A stretch of 64,000 nucleotides of DNA from Gigaspora margarita. Lineage: Eukaryota > Glomeromycota > Glomeromycetes > Diversisporales > Gigasporaceae. Location: positions 858,822-922,821 of the forward strand of contig WTPW01000018.1 in the NCBI GenBank assembly GCA_009809945.1, written 5' to 3'. Below are positions 47,163-57,304 of this stretch, in pieces. The notes beneath the pieces are model-generated. The model searched no databases. It was not told the origin of the DNA and worked only from the letters and a program-made list of their open reading frames with translations. Position numbers and translations under genes: made by a program. Every line of letters starts with the position of its first letter. Position 1 is the first letter of the stretch.

Positions 47163-48166
47163 GGGTAGGGTGAACGTAGATCATTTTCAGGGACGTGGAA
47201 TAATATCGATTTGCATCAATAATATATAAAACGATATTTTTAGGCCAAATCATAGGTAAATCGATATTTTTGCAATTTGTAATGCCGTGAAACATTACGA
47301 ATTTCGGGCAAAATTTAGATATAATTTGGGCCGGGCAATATAAATTTGAAAATTGGGGTAAAATCACCACCCTAAAAAAATTTCAAATTTCAAGATCAGT
47401 GTAACGTAGCACGATCAAGAAAATTCAAAACAAACGTTCGTTTTGTCAAAAATCGCTTATCAAAATTTAGCCTATGAAAGGGCCTTCTGTGCATTAGTAA
47501 AAAATTGTCCTTGCAAAATTTTGATATATCTGATATATAGTACCTTCTAACCCAATAGTAACAAGACCCTAACCCTAACTAAACAAAACAAAATTTTACT
47601 TCGAAGTAATTTTGAAACTTTTTTGGGTGGCGATTCTACTCTAGTAAAATTTGAACAACTCGAAGTGTTAGAAAGTTTCGGAAAAAGCCGATATCAGTAG
47701 TGGAAGTCTTTAGTTATTGATCACGTTATATGCATACTGCATTTTGATTGGTTCGTTCAATGTAAATCGATATAAATCGATATTTTAACCAAATCGATCG
47801 ATATTTTTGCAAAATCAAATCGATATTATTCTGTTCATTTTTAATAATGATCACGTTGTAATCATATGAAATCAGGTGATCGACCAATCAGGGTTGTAAA
47901 CAACAACGATTCAACCAATCAGAATTAGCGGTTTTTGTTCGACCTAAGGAAATTTGGGGTCACCTAAGTTTTTTTTACCAATATACAAAGGTAGATTTTT
48001 TTAAATGATATAGGGTTTAAAATTTTACTATAACTAATAGGAGACTTCAAATTATATACCACAAAATTTTGGGAAATACTGGCTATAATCTTGAAAAGTT
48101 TTATTAGAAGCATATTTTAGCTTTCTATTTTGTACCCCGTAAATCATATCTACGTTCACCCTACCC
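47163..48166. mobile_element. Non-autonomous element with TTAA flanks
   Basis: TTAA at both sides, ends GGGTAGGGTGAACGTAGAT and its complement ATCTACGTTCACCCTACCC, perfect over 19 bp. A TTAA target is characteristic of piggyBac-type elements, though the GGG start is unusual. Inside, ATCGAT-rich stretches at 47200-47290 and 47760-47835 face each other (GAATAATATCGATTTG and complement), suggesting a nested second element. No transposase frame. Confidence 0.65.
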
Positions 48167-49197
48167 TTAAGTTCCTGGTATAAACGTTCTCTTATTTAAG
48201 TTTCAATTATAATTACTAGTTTTATATTGTGCATAACTATTTATAAATTCTTTACTTCATATGTAATTATGAAATTTCATATCTCAAATTAAATATTAAT
48301 AACCTAAAATAATTTATGCAATTTTCGCAAATAATTGATTGTAAATCTCGTTCAAGGCTTTTTTTTTTTATTAGAAAAGGTAATTTATACTTGATCAAAT
48401 TCTTTAAATGAGGACACTATGAAGTTTTTTACTAATCCACGCGCACATAAAAATCTCTAGGTCACATGATAAGATCGACCCTTTAAGCTCCGCCTTCTGA
48501 GTAGTAGAGTATGATAATACTAAAGATGAATGCTATGCAAAAAAACATAACAGCAAAAAAAACAATGATGAAACGAATTGGCAACAACCCAATAACGTAA
48601 AAATGTTCTAAGACACATCATTAATAACAATAATAATAACGATAATTTTAGAATTTTATTATTTAAATGTATAGCTTAGTAAATATTGTATAATTGATAA
48701 ATATTGTATACAATAAAAAAATGTTATACAATAAAAAATTGCCAATATAAATGTTGTTAAAAATAACGAAAACGAGGGTACATGATTACACTGTTCACTT
48801 TGGAGACCTGCTGCGGTTATGAGTACGACTTGACGCGAAAATAAATATTTCTTTGAACACATCGGACCTGACTTAAGTTTCAATATTATCGAATATCCTT
48901 TAAGACACCGAAATCATATATATATTCTTTTTTGATATTTTCTTATTTCCTTATAATGACTCTAGAATTTTCTTTTTTTTCTTTTTTTTTCTTTTGTCAT
49001 AATACATTATTTTCATACCATAATATATCTTATGCCATATCTTATGCCATATTAAATCTCAACGCAACATAAAAAAAAATAAATCCATGAAAAAATATAA
49101 AGGCCAAAACCGATCTTATGATTCTATAAATGATAATGGTATATCGAAAGCTTAAAATAAGTTGCCGATGTTTTAAAAGAAAAAAAAGAACGAAAAC

Positions 49198-49902
49198 TTA
49201 AAAGTTAACGTTAGGTTGCTGATAAAACGATGTAGAGGATTCTTGATCAAAATTATTATTAATTCCGAAATGATCCTGGAGATCTAGTGGTAAAAGGCCG
49301 GTAGATGAATCAAATAAAAACAATTCATCATAGATTAATAATCCAAAGTTCGGTGATTCTGAATGATTGTGTTCAGTAAGATTAACAGTTTCTATTGCAG
49401 CAGTTTCAGAAGTTGGTTCTGATGGAACTGATGCAATTTGATTCGTTTTTTCAAATTGAATAATCGATTGTCCTGTTTTGATATTTTTTCGTTTGGATTT
49501 AGATTCTTTCCCCTTATTTTTTTTAGGACAATACGAGTATCCTTTATACATTTCTCGATGCTTATCTTTGGCCATTTGTTCTAAAATTTCGAAATAACGA
49601 CGGGCATCATCTGTCAGATTACCCCATTCATAAGATGCTAATCGTGACATGTCCTCAATATTCATTGTTCTTCCATTTTCTTTTTGTTTTGCGATAAAAT
49701 CGCGACGGAATAATAGAAATTTATTTAGGGGACGAGGCGGTGAGGATTTGTTTTTTCGATGTTTTACGGCGCAACGAGTATTTTGCGGAGGAGAAATGAG
49801 TTCCTCGATACCTAAAGTTAATTCATAAGAGGAGTTACCGAAAAAGTCATTATTAAGAGAATTTTGATAAAAAGAGTTTGGGCCGTTTTGAGAACTCATC
49901 AT
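49198..49902 (-). CDS. MATA_HMG-type HMG-box protein HMG4, 234 aa
   Basis: Putative nuclear DNA-binding protein. The pre-box block NSSYELTLGIEELISPPQNT spans about residues 23-42. The HMG box at about 55-127 has PPRPLNKFLLFRRDF, RLASYEWGNL, RRYFEILEQMAKDKH and GYSYCPKK; the EWGNLTDD stretch differs from the EWR-x-QP of HMG1-3. A strongly basic tail (KNKGKESKSKRKN) follows, then TGQSIIQFE, related to the HMG3 repeat core. The acidic C-terminus has FLFDSSTGLLPLDL, one copy of the unit that is triplicated in HMG5. Two adjacent ATGs (49902, 49899); the second aligns with an internal Met of HMG5. Intact, no intron. Function inferred from fold only. Confidence 0.92.
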   Translation of the reverse strand: MMSSQNGPNSFYQNSLNNDFFGNSSYELTLGIEELISPPQNTRCAVKHRKNKSSPPRPLNKFLLFRRDFIAKQKENGRTMNIEDMSRLASYEWGNLTDDARRYFEILEQMAKDKHREMYKGYSYCPKKNKGKESKSKRKNIKTGQSIIQFEKTNQIASVPSEPTSETAAIETVNLTEHNHSESPNFGLLIYDELFLFDSSTGLLPLDLQDHFGINNNFDQESSTSFYQQPNVNF

Positions 49903-49935
49903 GGAAGAAATATAATTTTGTCACTTTTTTGTTTG

Positions 49936-50170
49936 CAAGGATTCAAAGCATTGCCTTTAAATAAAAAATTTTCTATTCGTATATTTAAAAAAAAAAAAAA
50001 AAAAANNNNNNNNNNNNNNNNNNNNNNNNNNNNNNNNNNNNNNNNNNNNNNNNNNNNNNNNNNNNNNNNNNNNNNNNNNNNNNNNNTTTTTTTTTTGGCA
50101 AAATGGGAAACAAACTATTAAAGCAAGATCGCAACATTTGACCTTATTTGGTATCGCCTTGCCGGAATTA
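49936..50170 (-). promoter_or_regulatory. HMG4 promoter region, partly lost in a gap
   Basis: TTTAAAGGCAATGC (49946-49962) is kept, and CCGGCAAGGCG (50155-50165) replaces the distal CCGGAAAGG box. The CCGGATAAACC and AACTATTATTC boxes expected between them fall in the run of unresolved bases. Confidence 0.6.
50006..50086. other. Assembly gap of 81 N between poly-A and poly-T
   Basis: Flanked by about 20 A on the left and 12 T on the right. The paralogues have only about 60-100 bp of ordinary sequence at this place, so the gap probably reflects a homopolymer or hairpin that failed to assemble. Confidence 0.9.
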
Positions 50171-50291
50171 TTGAAATCTTGAACAATTTAGAACTCAGTT
50201 CTACGAGGAAAATCATTACTGTATTGGTATTTTAATGACAGACTAAATTTGTACATGTGCATGTTCGTACATAGCCTACCGAGGCGTACGT

Positions 50292-50534
50292 TATAGATGA
50301 TTATTTTTGAATTGACGAATAGTTTCGTCATTTTGCGATTGTGCCAAAAATTTCATATAAACACCAAGAAATTTTTCTATAAACTTAGACAGCATACTCC
50401 TTAGAATAATATTCTAATTCAAAATTAATTTCGTCACTAATAATTATAGATCAAAATAATTTCGTAAAGATTTTCGTCATTTCGTCAGATTTAATTTCGT
50501 CTACTAATAAAATCAATTTCGTCAAGCATCAATA
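50292..50534. mobile_element. hAT MITE upstream of HMG4, perfect 8-bp duplication GCGTACGT
   Basis: GCGTACGT at 50284-50291 and 50535-50542 bounds 243 bp with ends TATAGATGATT and the complement of TATTGATGCTT; TTTCGTC motifs recur inside. The HMG5 paralogue continues from the equivalent of the left flank to CTTCATAATTTACC without this insert, so it supplies an empty site. Confidence 0.9.
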
Positions 50535-50545
50535 GCGTACGTACA

Positions 50546-51061
50546 ATACGCTTCATAGTTCACCGGTACCAAATTTCCACTAGGTAACAAAGCAAATTAG
50601 CAACAGTCGCTTATTATTCTCCGGGATATTAGAGTATGCATCGAAGCTCACAGATCTCTGACAATGCCCTATTAAACTTTAAAAAACAACGTCATAGCAT
50701 GTATGAGAACCTAAACATTTAGATTGATAAAATATCATTATGCTGTATAGTCTAGCTGGCTTATTCAACCAATTATACGTAGCTAATTTCGAATTAGAAA
50801 TGTTAAAAACACATTCGACCCTAACTTAGCTGAATTCACTAAGTTCCTTTGTTTCAGTTGATAAATGTGAAAATGATTAAACTATAATTACATGATAAAC
50901 TTTTTTGCTAAAAGTAATCCAATAATAGCTAATTTAAAGTGATGTAACTTAAAATTTGAGTTTACTGTAAATTCAATAAATTCAACATGTATAAAGTTTT
51001 TAACGGGAATATGATGTGTTTTACTGTATATCATCGAATTTTCTATTTACTTTTTTTTTAG
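50546..51061. other. Distal upstream region shared with HMG5
   Basis: Non-coding. Up to about 50945 it aligns with 63600-64000; beyond that the comparison is cut by the window end. Confidence 0.6.
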
Positions 51062-51211
51062 TTTTTCTATGGATAAGGTTTGGGCGTTCAAAAAATTGCA
51101 TGCATATACACAGAATTATAACGGATCACTTGAACAATTACTATTTGTAGCAAAAATCTATACACTGACCCGGGACGATACCTCCGGAATATCTCTTATT
51201 ATTAATGCAGG
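51062..51211 (+). pseudogene. Exon-like open segment of unknown gene
   Basis: Between an acceptor-like TTTTTTTTTAG and a donor-like CAG-GTAAATTC, one frame is open and reads MDKVWAFKKLHAYTQNYNGS then LEQLLFVAKIYTLTRDDTSG and ISLIINAG. Composition is clearly more protein-like than its surroundings. I do not recognise the family, and no neighbouring exon is evident, so it may be a fragment carried in by duplication. Confidence 0.3.
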
Positions 51212-51293
51212 TAAATTCTAAAGAATATTTCCGAATATGCAAACTTTCATTTTGTTTTTTCTTTTTTTTTTTTTGTTTTATATTGTTGTTAAT

Positions 51294-51688
51294 GGCATTT
51301 ACGGTTTTTATTTATTGTGAACAGTGCTTCACATAATTTATCCAGCAACTATAAATATAGCCCAACTCTCTGAAATACGCATTCCCTTTTAAGTGCAGCA
51401 TACTTAAAGTTTTACCGTATATAAAACAATCAGGTACCTGTGCAACATGGTCTCTCTAAAACCTGGTGCGCAATTATTCTATTAGGTACGTACGCCATTT
51501 ACGGTTTTATTTATTGTGAACTGTGCTTCACACACTTTATCCAACTATAAATATAGCTTCAATTCTCTGGAATGCGCATTCCATTTAAGTGCAGCATTCT
51601 TAAAGTTTTACCGTATATAAACAATCAGGTACCTGCGCAACATAGTCTCCCTAAAACCCAGTGCGCAAATATTTTATTAGGTGCGTAC
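51294..51688. repeat. Tandem duplication of about 197 bp
   Basis: Units at 51294-51493 and 51494-51688 share CATTTACGGTTT, ATTTATTGTGAAC, AACTATAAATATAGC, TTAAAGTTTTACCGTATAT and CAATCAGGTACCTG. Roughly nine in ten bases agree by eye. No coding frame. Confidence 0.8.
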
Positions 51689-51750
51689 AGTACAAGTTGT
51701 TGCAATAAATGTTAATGAATTATATGGTGTTCAGTCATAGATGTCCTGTA

Positions 51751-52123
51751 TAGAGATGGGTTTCATACGTGCGCATGATTCCTTAATCGCATTCATGCGC
51801 ATGCTTCGGAATCATGCGTATTTTATCCCATCTAAATTTTATATAGGAAAGTTAAAGTATATATTTTGTTTATTTAGGCTAGAGAACGTCTTGTCGGGTG
51901 GAATTAAGGGACATGGATGCAAAAGTCTCGAAAATTCCGAAAAAGAAAATGGATGAGCATAAAAAGAGCAGTAAAAATCTGAGTAAGTGTTCGATATTGT
52001 CCGAAGGGAAAATATAAATTCCAAAAATTATATCATGCGATATCATGCGCATTTTATATGATGGGCGCATTAATGCGCATTAAATGCGCACTCATGCGCA
52101 TGTTATTATAAAAATGCTCACTA
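51751..52123. mobile_element. hAT MITE carrying an exon-like insert, 8-bp duplication (7/8)
   Basis: GTCCTGTA at 51743-51750 and ATCCTGTA at 52124-52131 bound ends TAGAGATGGG and the complement of TAGTGAGCAT. Both arms are full of ATGCGCAT motifs. The centre (51878-51970) lacks them and lies between TTTATTTAG and GAGTAAGTG; one frame there reads RDMDAKVSKIPKKKMDEHKK, so it may be a captured host exon. Confidence 0.75.
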
Positions 52124-52131
52124 ATCCTGTA

Positions 52132-52904
52132 GTGAATCTAGATTTAACATATGTCGATAAAAATTATGCTTTTATGTAATGCACAGTGAAAAAAAAATAA
52201 CAAAATTTTTTCTATGCAAGCTATATTCGGTTTTAAGTAAAAATACTCGGAAAAATTTTACACTAATACATATTTCTCTATCCACAAGTATCCATATTTG
52301 TTATTAGCGGTACCACAAATTGTGCTATATTGTCACTGGTAGGAATGGGCCGCTGCGCATGCGAAGATTTCGGAAAGACGGAATATATAGGACTAGAAAT
52401 ACCAGTCTAAAAAATTTCGCTCATTATTGGTCCCATTAAAAAAATTTCGTTAGAAAAAAACATTTCGCTATTAGGTTAGGGTTAGGTGTTGCTAATAGGT
52501 TGGGTTAGAAGGTATTTTATACCAAAATTTGCAAGGAAAACTTTTAATTAGTACGCAGAAGGCAGTTTCATAGGCGAAATTTCGTGTTATGAGCGATTTT
52601 TTATTTATTTTTGTTTCTTGAACTTTTTTCACGTTGTACCTGATCTCGAAATCTGATTGGCTAGCGAAATTTTTAGTTGGTATTTTAAATACTGTTGACG
52701 GAATATGCCGGAAATCTTCTAAATTTAGCAATTTTGTCCCGCATTAGCCATAATGCAAGCCCGTTGTGGCGGGCAAAATCGACCCAGCACAATCCAAATT
52801 TGGGCTGTGCTCGATATCTATTTTAATTTTTTATTTCTATTATATATATATCTTTTCTATTTTCGATTCATTATATTTAGTATTTCCATTTATAATAGGG
52901 ATGT
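52132..52904. other. Non-coding DNA
   Basis: No gene is recognised. TTAGGTTAGGGTTAGG near 52472 is a short telomere-like stretch. Confidence 0.5.
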
Positions 52905-53115
52905 GACTTGATGGACCCATATAGTCGATTAAGTCGATAGAGTCAATGGAGTCGATGAACTCGATAGAATATTGAACCGATTTTAGTTTGTAATTAAAAG
53001 ATATAAGAGCCTTAAGCTCATCGAAGAAAAAGTAGTTCTCAATAGTTCAGTGTAGTCCAATAGTTCAGTAGTCAGTACAGTTTTGTACGAATTGGACTAA
53101 TCCGGATATATAAAT
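52905..53115 (+). repeat. Promoter-like repeat shared with 55590-55800
   Basis: GTCGAT/ATCGA-type short repeats followed by TTTTAG-TGTAATTA, a TATAAGAG motif and CTCATCG; the second place has TTTTAGCTGTAATTATAAG, TATAAGGG and CTCGCC in the same order. This could be the 5' part of an old LTR or another dispersed repeat. No end signals or partner LTR are visible. Confidence 0.25.
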
Positions 53116-53124
53116 CTGGATAGA

Positions 53125-53282
53125 GGTGAACTTTATACATAGATAGGTCAGGTATTAGTTTGCTTATTTTGAGGATTTTTATAGTGATTTTTGCTTAGTT
53201 TTTATGTTTTTTTTTATAGATCTTTCTATTTTTATTAAGTTTCTAATAAACCTGACCTATCTATATATATTTCAGAATCCTA
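53125..53282. mobile_element. MITE, second copy of the family at 2432-2607
   Basis: Shares, in reverse, GATAGGTCAGGTATTAGTTT, ATAGATCTTTCTATTTTTA and CCTGACCTATCTATATATAT; the right end CAGAATCCTA corresponds to the TAGGACCCC end of the first copy. The region from 53283 to 54049 beyond it is AT-rich without genes. Confidence 0.6.
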
Positions 53283-54049
53283 TGGCACCCATATGTAGGT
53301 AGAATTGAATTAGTTCACATTGAAATTATTATAGTTTCTATCATGAGTTACTTTTATAAATCTTTTCATTCTGGCAAGACACATACTAACACATGTTACT
53401 AGTGTTATTTATATCTCAATTAATTTCCAATATACAAATGTGTGCATAATGAATAGAAGTTTATTTGTTAAATTTCAAAAAAACAAAGTGCATGTAATAA
53501 TTGAAAGTCTATTTTTTTTTAAAAAAATAAATATAAATAGTTGACAACTGATTAATAATTCATAGTAATAGATCAATTACAAATTATAGTGAATCTATTA
53601 TAACATAATATGCAAATATATTTAATTACTAATTTAAATAGTATTATTATAACTGATCATTTAAATTTTTTCTATAGTTTTTGGATATATCAAATTATAA
53701 ATAACAAAGTGCAATTGAATTTTTTTTATTATTACAAGAATAATATAATATCAATAATAATTTTTTTATAATAGTGCTCAGCTTAGTACAGCTTAATATA
53801 GCTTAGCTCAAAATACTAAACATTAAGCAATAAGAGACTATATACAATGTGATAACAGTTGCAATATTTAAGGTTGCTTTTCTTTGCATTTTTTGCTTAA
53901 ATAAGTTAGTAAAATTAGCTAATTGCTGCAATTAGAGCAAATAGAAGATTTGGAAAATTTGAGTTTCATAGTGCTGTTTTACTATATTAATAACTGTATT
54001 AAAGTTCAAAAACATTTATTCAGTAAATTAAAATTATATAGCAAATATA

Positions 54050-54335
54050 TGTTTTGCTATCTTGAACTGCACCATTAATCATAACATTAGCTTTGCATTA
54101 AATATAATTAATAGTTAATAATCAGTTGTGTTATATTTGTATCATAAATCATGATCTATATGCAAGTTATATACAAAAATCTTTACTCCTTCCAAAAATG
54201 AATAAATGAAAATCATTACTTCTACCACAAAAGGATTTTATAAAAATCAGTATAGTGGACATCAAAAAAGTTCAAACAATACCATTTCTTCACATTTCAT
54301 ATTGCACATTCTATGTAATCATACTAGTATTTATA
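54050..54335 (+). repeat. Dispersed repeat, partial copy 3 (see 470-1460)
   Basis: Shares AGTATAGTGGACATCAAAAA, CTTCACATTTCATATTGCAC and the ATTAATAATCAG-type blocks of copy 1 in the same orientation. Confidence 0.65.
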
Positions 54336-54611
54336 GCAAGTTTATTTTATAAACAATTAATTTACAGATAATTTTTTTTATATATATATAATGTTCATAT
54401 TATTTTACTAAATATAAATTATAAGAACTAGTAATGATACTAAAATTAATTTTAAAAAAGGCATATTGAATTTTCACAAAATAATGCACAAGGGTGAAAT
54501 TATATATTTTGCCCTAATTAAGCTTAATGAAGACCATTATTTGAAATAATGCCCATGCCTGTTATTTTATAAAAATATAGTATTTATCTTTATTAAAGCA
54601 AATTGAAATTT

Positions 54612-55154
54612 AGGGCTAACTGGTTTGGAAGTTTGGGGATACTGAGGAAGAACTAATAGGAAGGTTGTGGTGGGTATCGGGATTGGAGTGAACCTCACAA
54701 GGGCATAAGTAGGTAACAGTAGGGTTTAATGGTTAGCTCTGACCTCAAGTATATAGCTGTAGCATAAGTTACTGAAGTGTAGGTAATACCTGTGTGGGAC
54801 AGGGACTGCTCTACCAAGTGTGCTGCAAGGATAAATTAGTCCTAAAGGGATTTTGCAAGCATCCGGAACTGGCCTTGACTGACTTATATAACAGAGAACT
54901 GTACCAGTGATACAAGGAGGATTTGGCAGGAGGAGCATAGACCAAAGGGTTTAAATAAGTAACCCCCTAGTTGGGTTGTAGGTATGGCAGCTAGTGTAGA
55001 ACCTTTGGGTGGACTACTTAAATTAGACAACCAAAAGTTGTATGTGTGGCTAGTTGTACTCTCATTTATGTAACAAATGTCAGGGTGCCCCAGGAGGCGC
55101 CCATGATCTGACTTACTTGAATAAAAGCCTTTCTCCATAGCAGTAACTTTGACA
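54612..55154 (+). mobile_element. 543-bp retroposed-looking insert, 18-bp target duplication
   Basis: TAAAGCAAATTGAAATTT occurs exactly at 54594-54611 and 55155-55172. The insert is visibly less AT-rich than its surroundings and has no similarity to other repeats in the window. AATAAA lies about 33 bp before its right end on the plus strand, with no A tail. Two modest minus-strand frames (92 and 70 residues) match nothing I know. A long direct duplication fits LINE-driven retroposition of a transcript or a SINE; I cannot identify the source. Confidence 0.65.
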
Positions 55155-55351
55155 TAAAGCAAATTGAAATTTTTTATATGAAAGAGCTAATAAAATTCAT
55201 ATTCTTATATTCATTTATGCATAAAAATATTAAAAAATTTGTTTTTTTTAGCAAAATAGATCAAACCAATTTTTGTCTTTAAATTTTAATTTCAGGATTT
55301 AAAAATCTGATAATTTTATTCACTATACCAAAACCAATACATAATATACTA

Positions 55352-56674
55352 CAGTCAGACCTCTGTAAATGCATCCCTCTAAATGCATAACCTCTTTAAA
55401 TGCATATTAATTACCTGGCCCATTGATGGGCTTAATAAATAAGTGCATATTATTTATTCTGCAAATTGTAACAGTTGAATTTAGCTGGAGTAGCACAAGC
55501 CTAAAATGAGGCTATACCAATTTTGTTTTTTTTTAATTATTATTATTTTATCGAAGTGTTTTTAGTAGCTATTTTTAGTAAGATTAGTGAATTAAAAGAA
55601 TCAAGAAACTTAATAGAATCAAAGGATTCTATAGATTCAATTGATCGAAGAGAATTAATTGATTTGAAAGATGCGAAAGATTCAATTAATCGAAGGAAGT
55701 CAATTGATTAGAAAATTAATAAAGATTCTTTCTAATCATTTTTTAGCTGTAATTATAAGTATATAAGGGCTTCAATCTCGCCTCAAAAATAAAGCAACTC
55801 TTTGGAGTTCTAAAACTTTGAAACCTTATATAGTAGAAATTCTTGTTATATAATTGTTGTTATTGAAAGCTGATTTAATGTAGTATCGATAGTTGGAGAA
55901 ACCTCGTATTTGTAGTAGAGAAAAGCAGAAAGAAAGTATCGATTAGGAAAATTACCCCTTTTATATAAAAACTCAGATTGATTACCTCATTTAGTAGACA
56001 ATTGAACCCTGTGATTTGTATTGTTGGATTAATCCATTGTTGATTCTCGTAACACTGTACTATTTAATCCCGTGAATTTACTCTCCGACTGACGCCGTCA
56101 GAATTTAAGTCTGCAGAAACTACTTGTGACCTACCGGATGATTAAACACGTGATATTGTGAACAAAGTTCACGATTGAAACCAAAGAATCCAAGCTACGC
56201 ACCCAATAGAGAATTAGTGAATTAGTACTATATCAACATTAAACAAAAAGGACATTACAATCTAGAGCATATACTTATCTGAAAGCCATATCAGCACCTC
56301 GAAACTCCAAACCTTAATACTCAGACCAATTCAACCACAAGCCTCTTTTTCTGCCTGCCACTTTAGGGTTGAGTCTTGAGTATCCGTGTATTTTAGTATT
56401 GTTTAGTATTCATATTCGACTGTTTTAGATATTGAGCAGTGTTGGATAGATGTTCCCTCACACAAAATGCATATTATTTTCTTGGCCCATCTATATAAAT
56501 TCCTCCATAAAACATATCACGTGACTGCAACCCAATCAAATTGTAATTACGTGTTATAATTTTGTATATTATATGACTTGTTCGAGAAAATTTTATCATG
56601 TGACTTACATAAGTATGAGTTCTGCATACCTCAGAGCTGGATCCCGATGATATGCATTTAGAAAGGTCTGACTG
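55352..56674. mobile_element. pogo-like element, 1.3 kb, TA duplication
   Basis: Ends CAGTCAGACCTCTGTAAATG and the complement of CAGTCAGACCTTTCTAAATG, with TA on both sides. Repeated CTAAATGCAT motifs follow the left end. The interior has no transposase-like frame and includes the promoter-like repeat at 55590-55800, so it is non-autonomous or heavily rebuilt. Confidence 0.8.
55590..55800 (+). repeat. Promoter-like repeat, second copy
   Basis: Counterpart of 52905-53115: GAATCAA/TCGAAG short repeats, then TTTTTTAGCTGTAATTATAA, TATAAGGGCTTCAATCTCGC. Nature uncertain. Confidence 0.25.
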
Positions 56675-56904
56675 TATTATAATATAATATAGTATACTTA
56701 TCTCTAACTCATTTTAAACAACTAAAATTATTTTGGTTCTGATTTATTTTTTTAATAAGATTGAAAAGAGAAAAATACTGTTAGTGATTCATTTATTGAT
56801 GCATAGCTATTTTATTATGAACACTTTTGGATATCATTGCTCAAAGTCATGTAAACAAATTTTGTATGAAATTTATGCAATGTGCTCAGTAAAGATAAAA
56901 CATA

Positions 56905-57302
56905 CCGTATTGTCGCGAAATAACGCCCACCTGCGCGTTATTTTGAGTATATGCGCGTTAATTAGAATACGCGCATGGGCGTTATTTTGAAACAAAGGTT
57001 GATTTTTTAATAAACCTGATTTTCCAAATAACGCTCATGTGCGTTATACTGTATATAATTTACATTATCAATTAAATATTTATCCCGTGTAAATAATAAC
57101 CTGTTTAATGTTAAAGTTTTATACGTATTAAAGTTTCGCTAAAAAATTCTATGAACAAAGATTTTTTGACAAATTCGGATTTCATATGGGGTGCGCGTTA
57201 TTTAGGGACGCGCATGGGCGTTATTTTGAGACATCGCATACTATTTTAGGGGAGCACGATTTTCTAATTAACGCCCATGCCCGTTATTTCGCGACAATAC
57301 GG
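56905..57302. mobile_element. 398-bp MITE, CCGTATTGTCGCGAAATAAC ends, TA duplication
   Basis: The left end CCGTATTGTCGCGAAATAAC is matched perfectly by the complement of the right end over 20 bp. TA flanks both sides. Interior motifs GCGCGTTATTT and GGGCGTTATTT recur in both orientations, so the whole element is a chain of inverted modules. No frame. Confidence 0.85.
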
Positions 57303-57304
57303 TA

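Larger units (their letters stand above)
48379..50945 (-). repeat. Segmental duplication unit containing HMG4 (partner 60931-64000)
   Basis: Shares with the HMG5 region a 3' block (AAGGTAATTTATACTTGA; ATATAGCTTAGTAAATATT), the gene, the promoter and about 1.1 kb of upstream DNA (for example GATGTTAAAAACA-type and ACATTCGACCCTA stretches, up to AATCCAATA-TAGCTAAT). It differs by the hAT MITE at 50292-50534. The partner runs off the window end. Confidence 0.75.

Noticed and set aside
52905-53115. Solo LTR, with a second at 55590-55800
   Set aside because: Only a promoter-like core is shared; no TG/CA ends or 5-bp target repeat was seen. Reported as an unclassified repeat instead.
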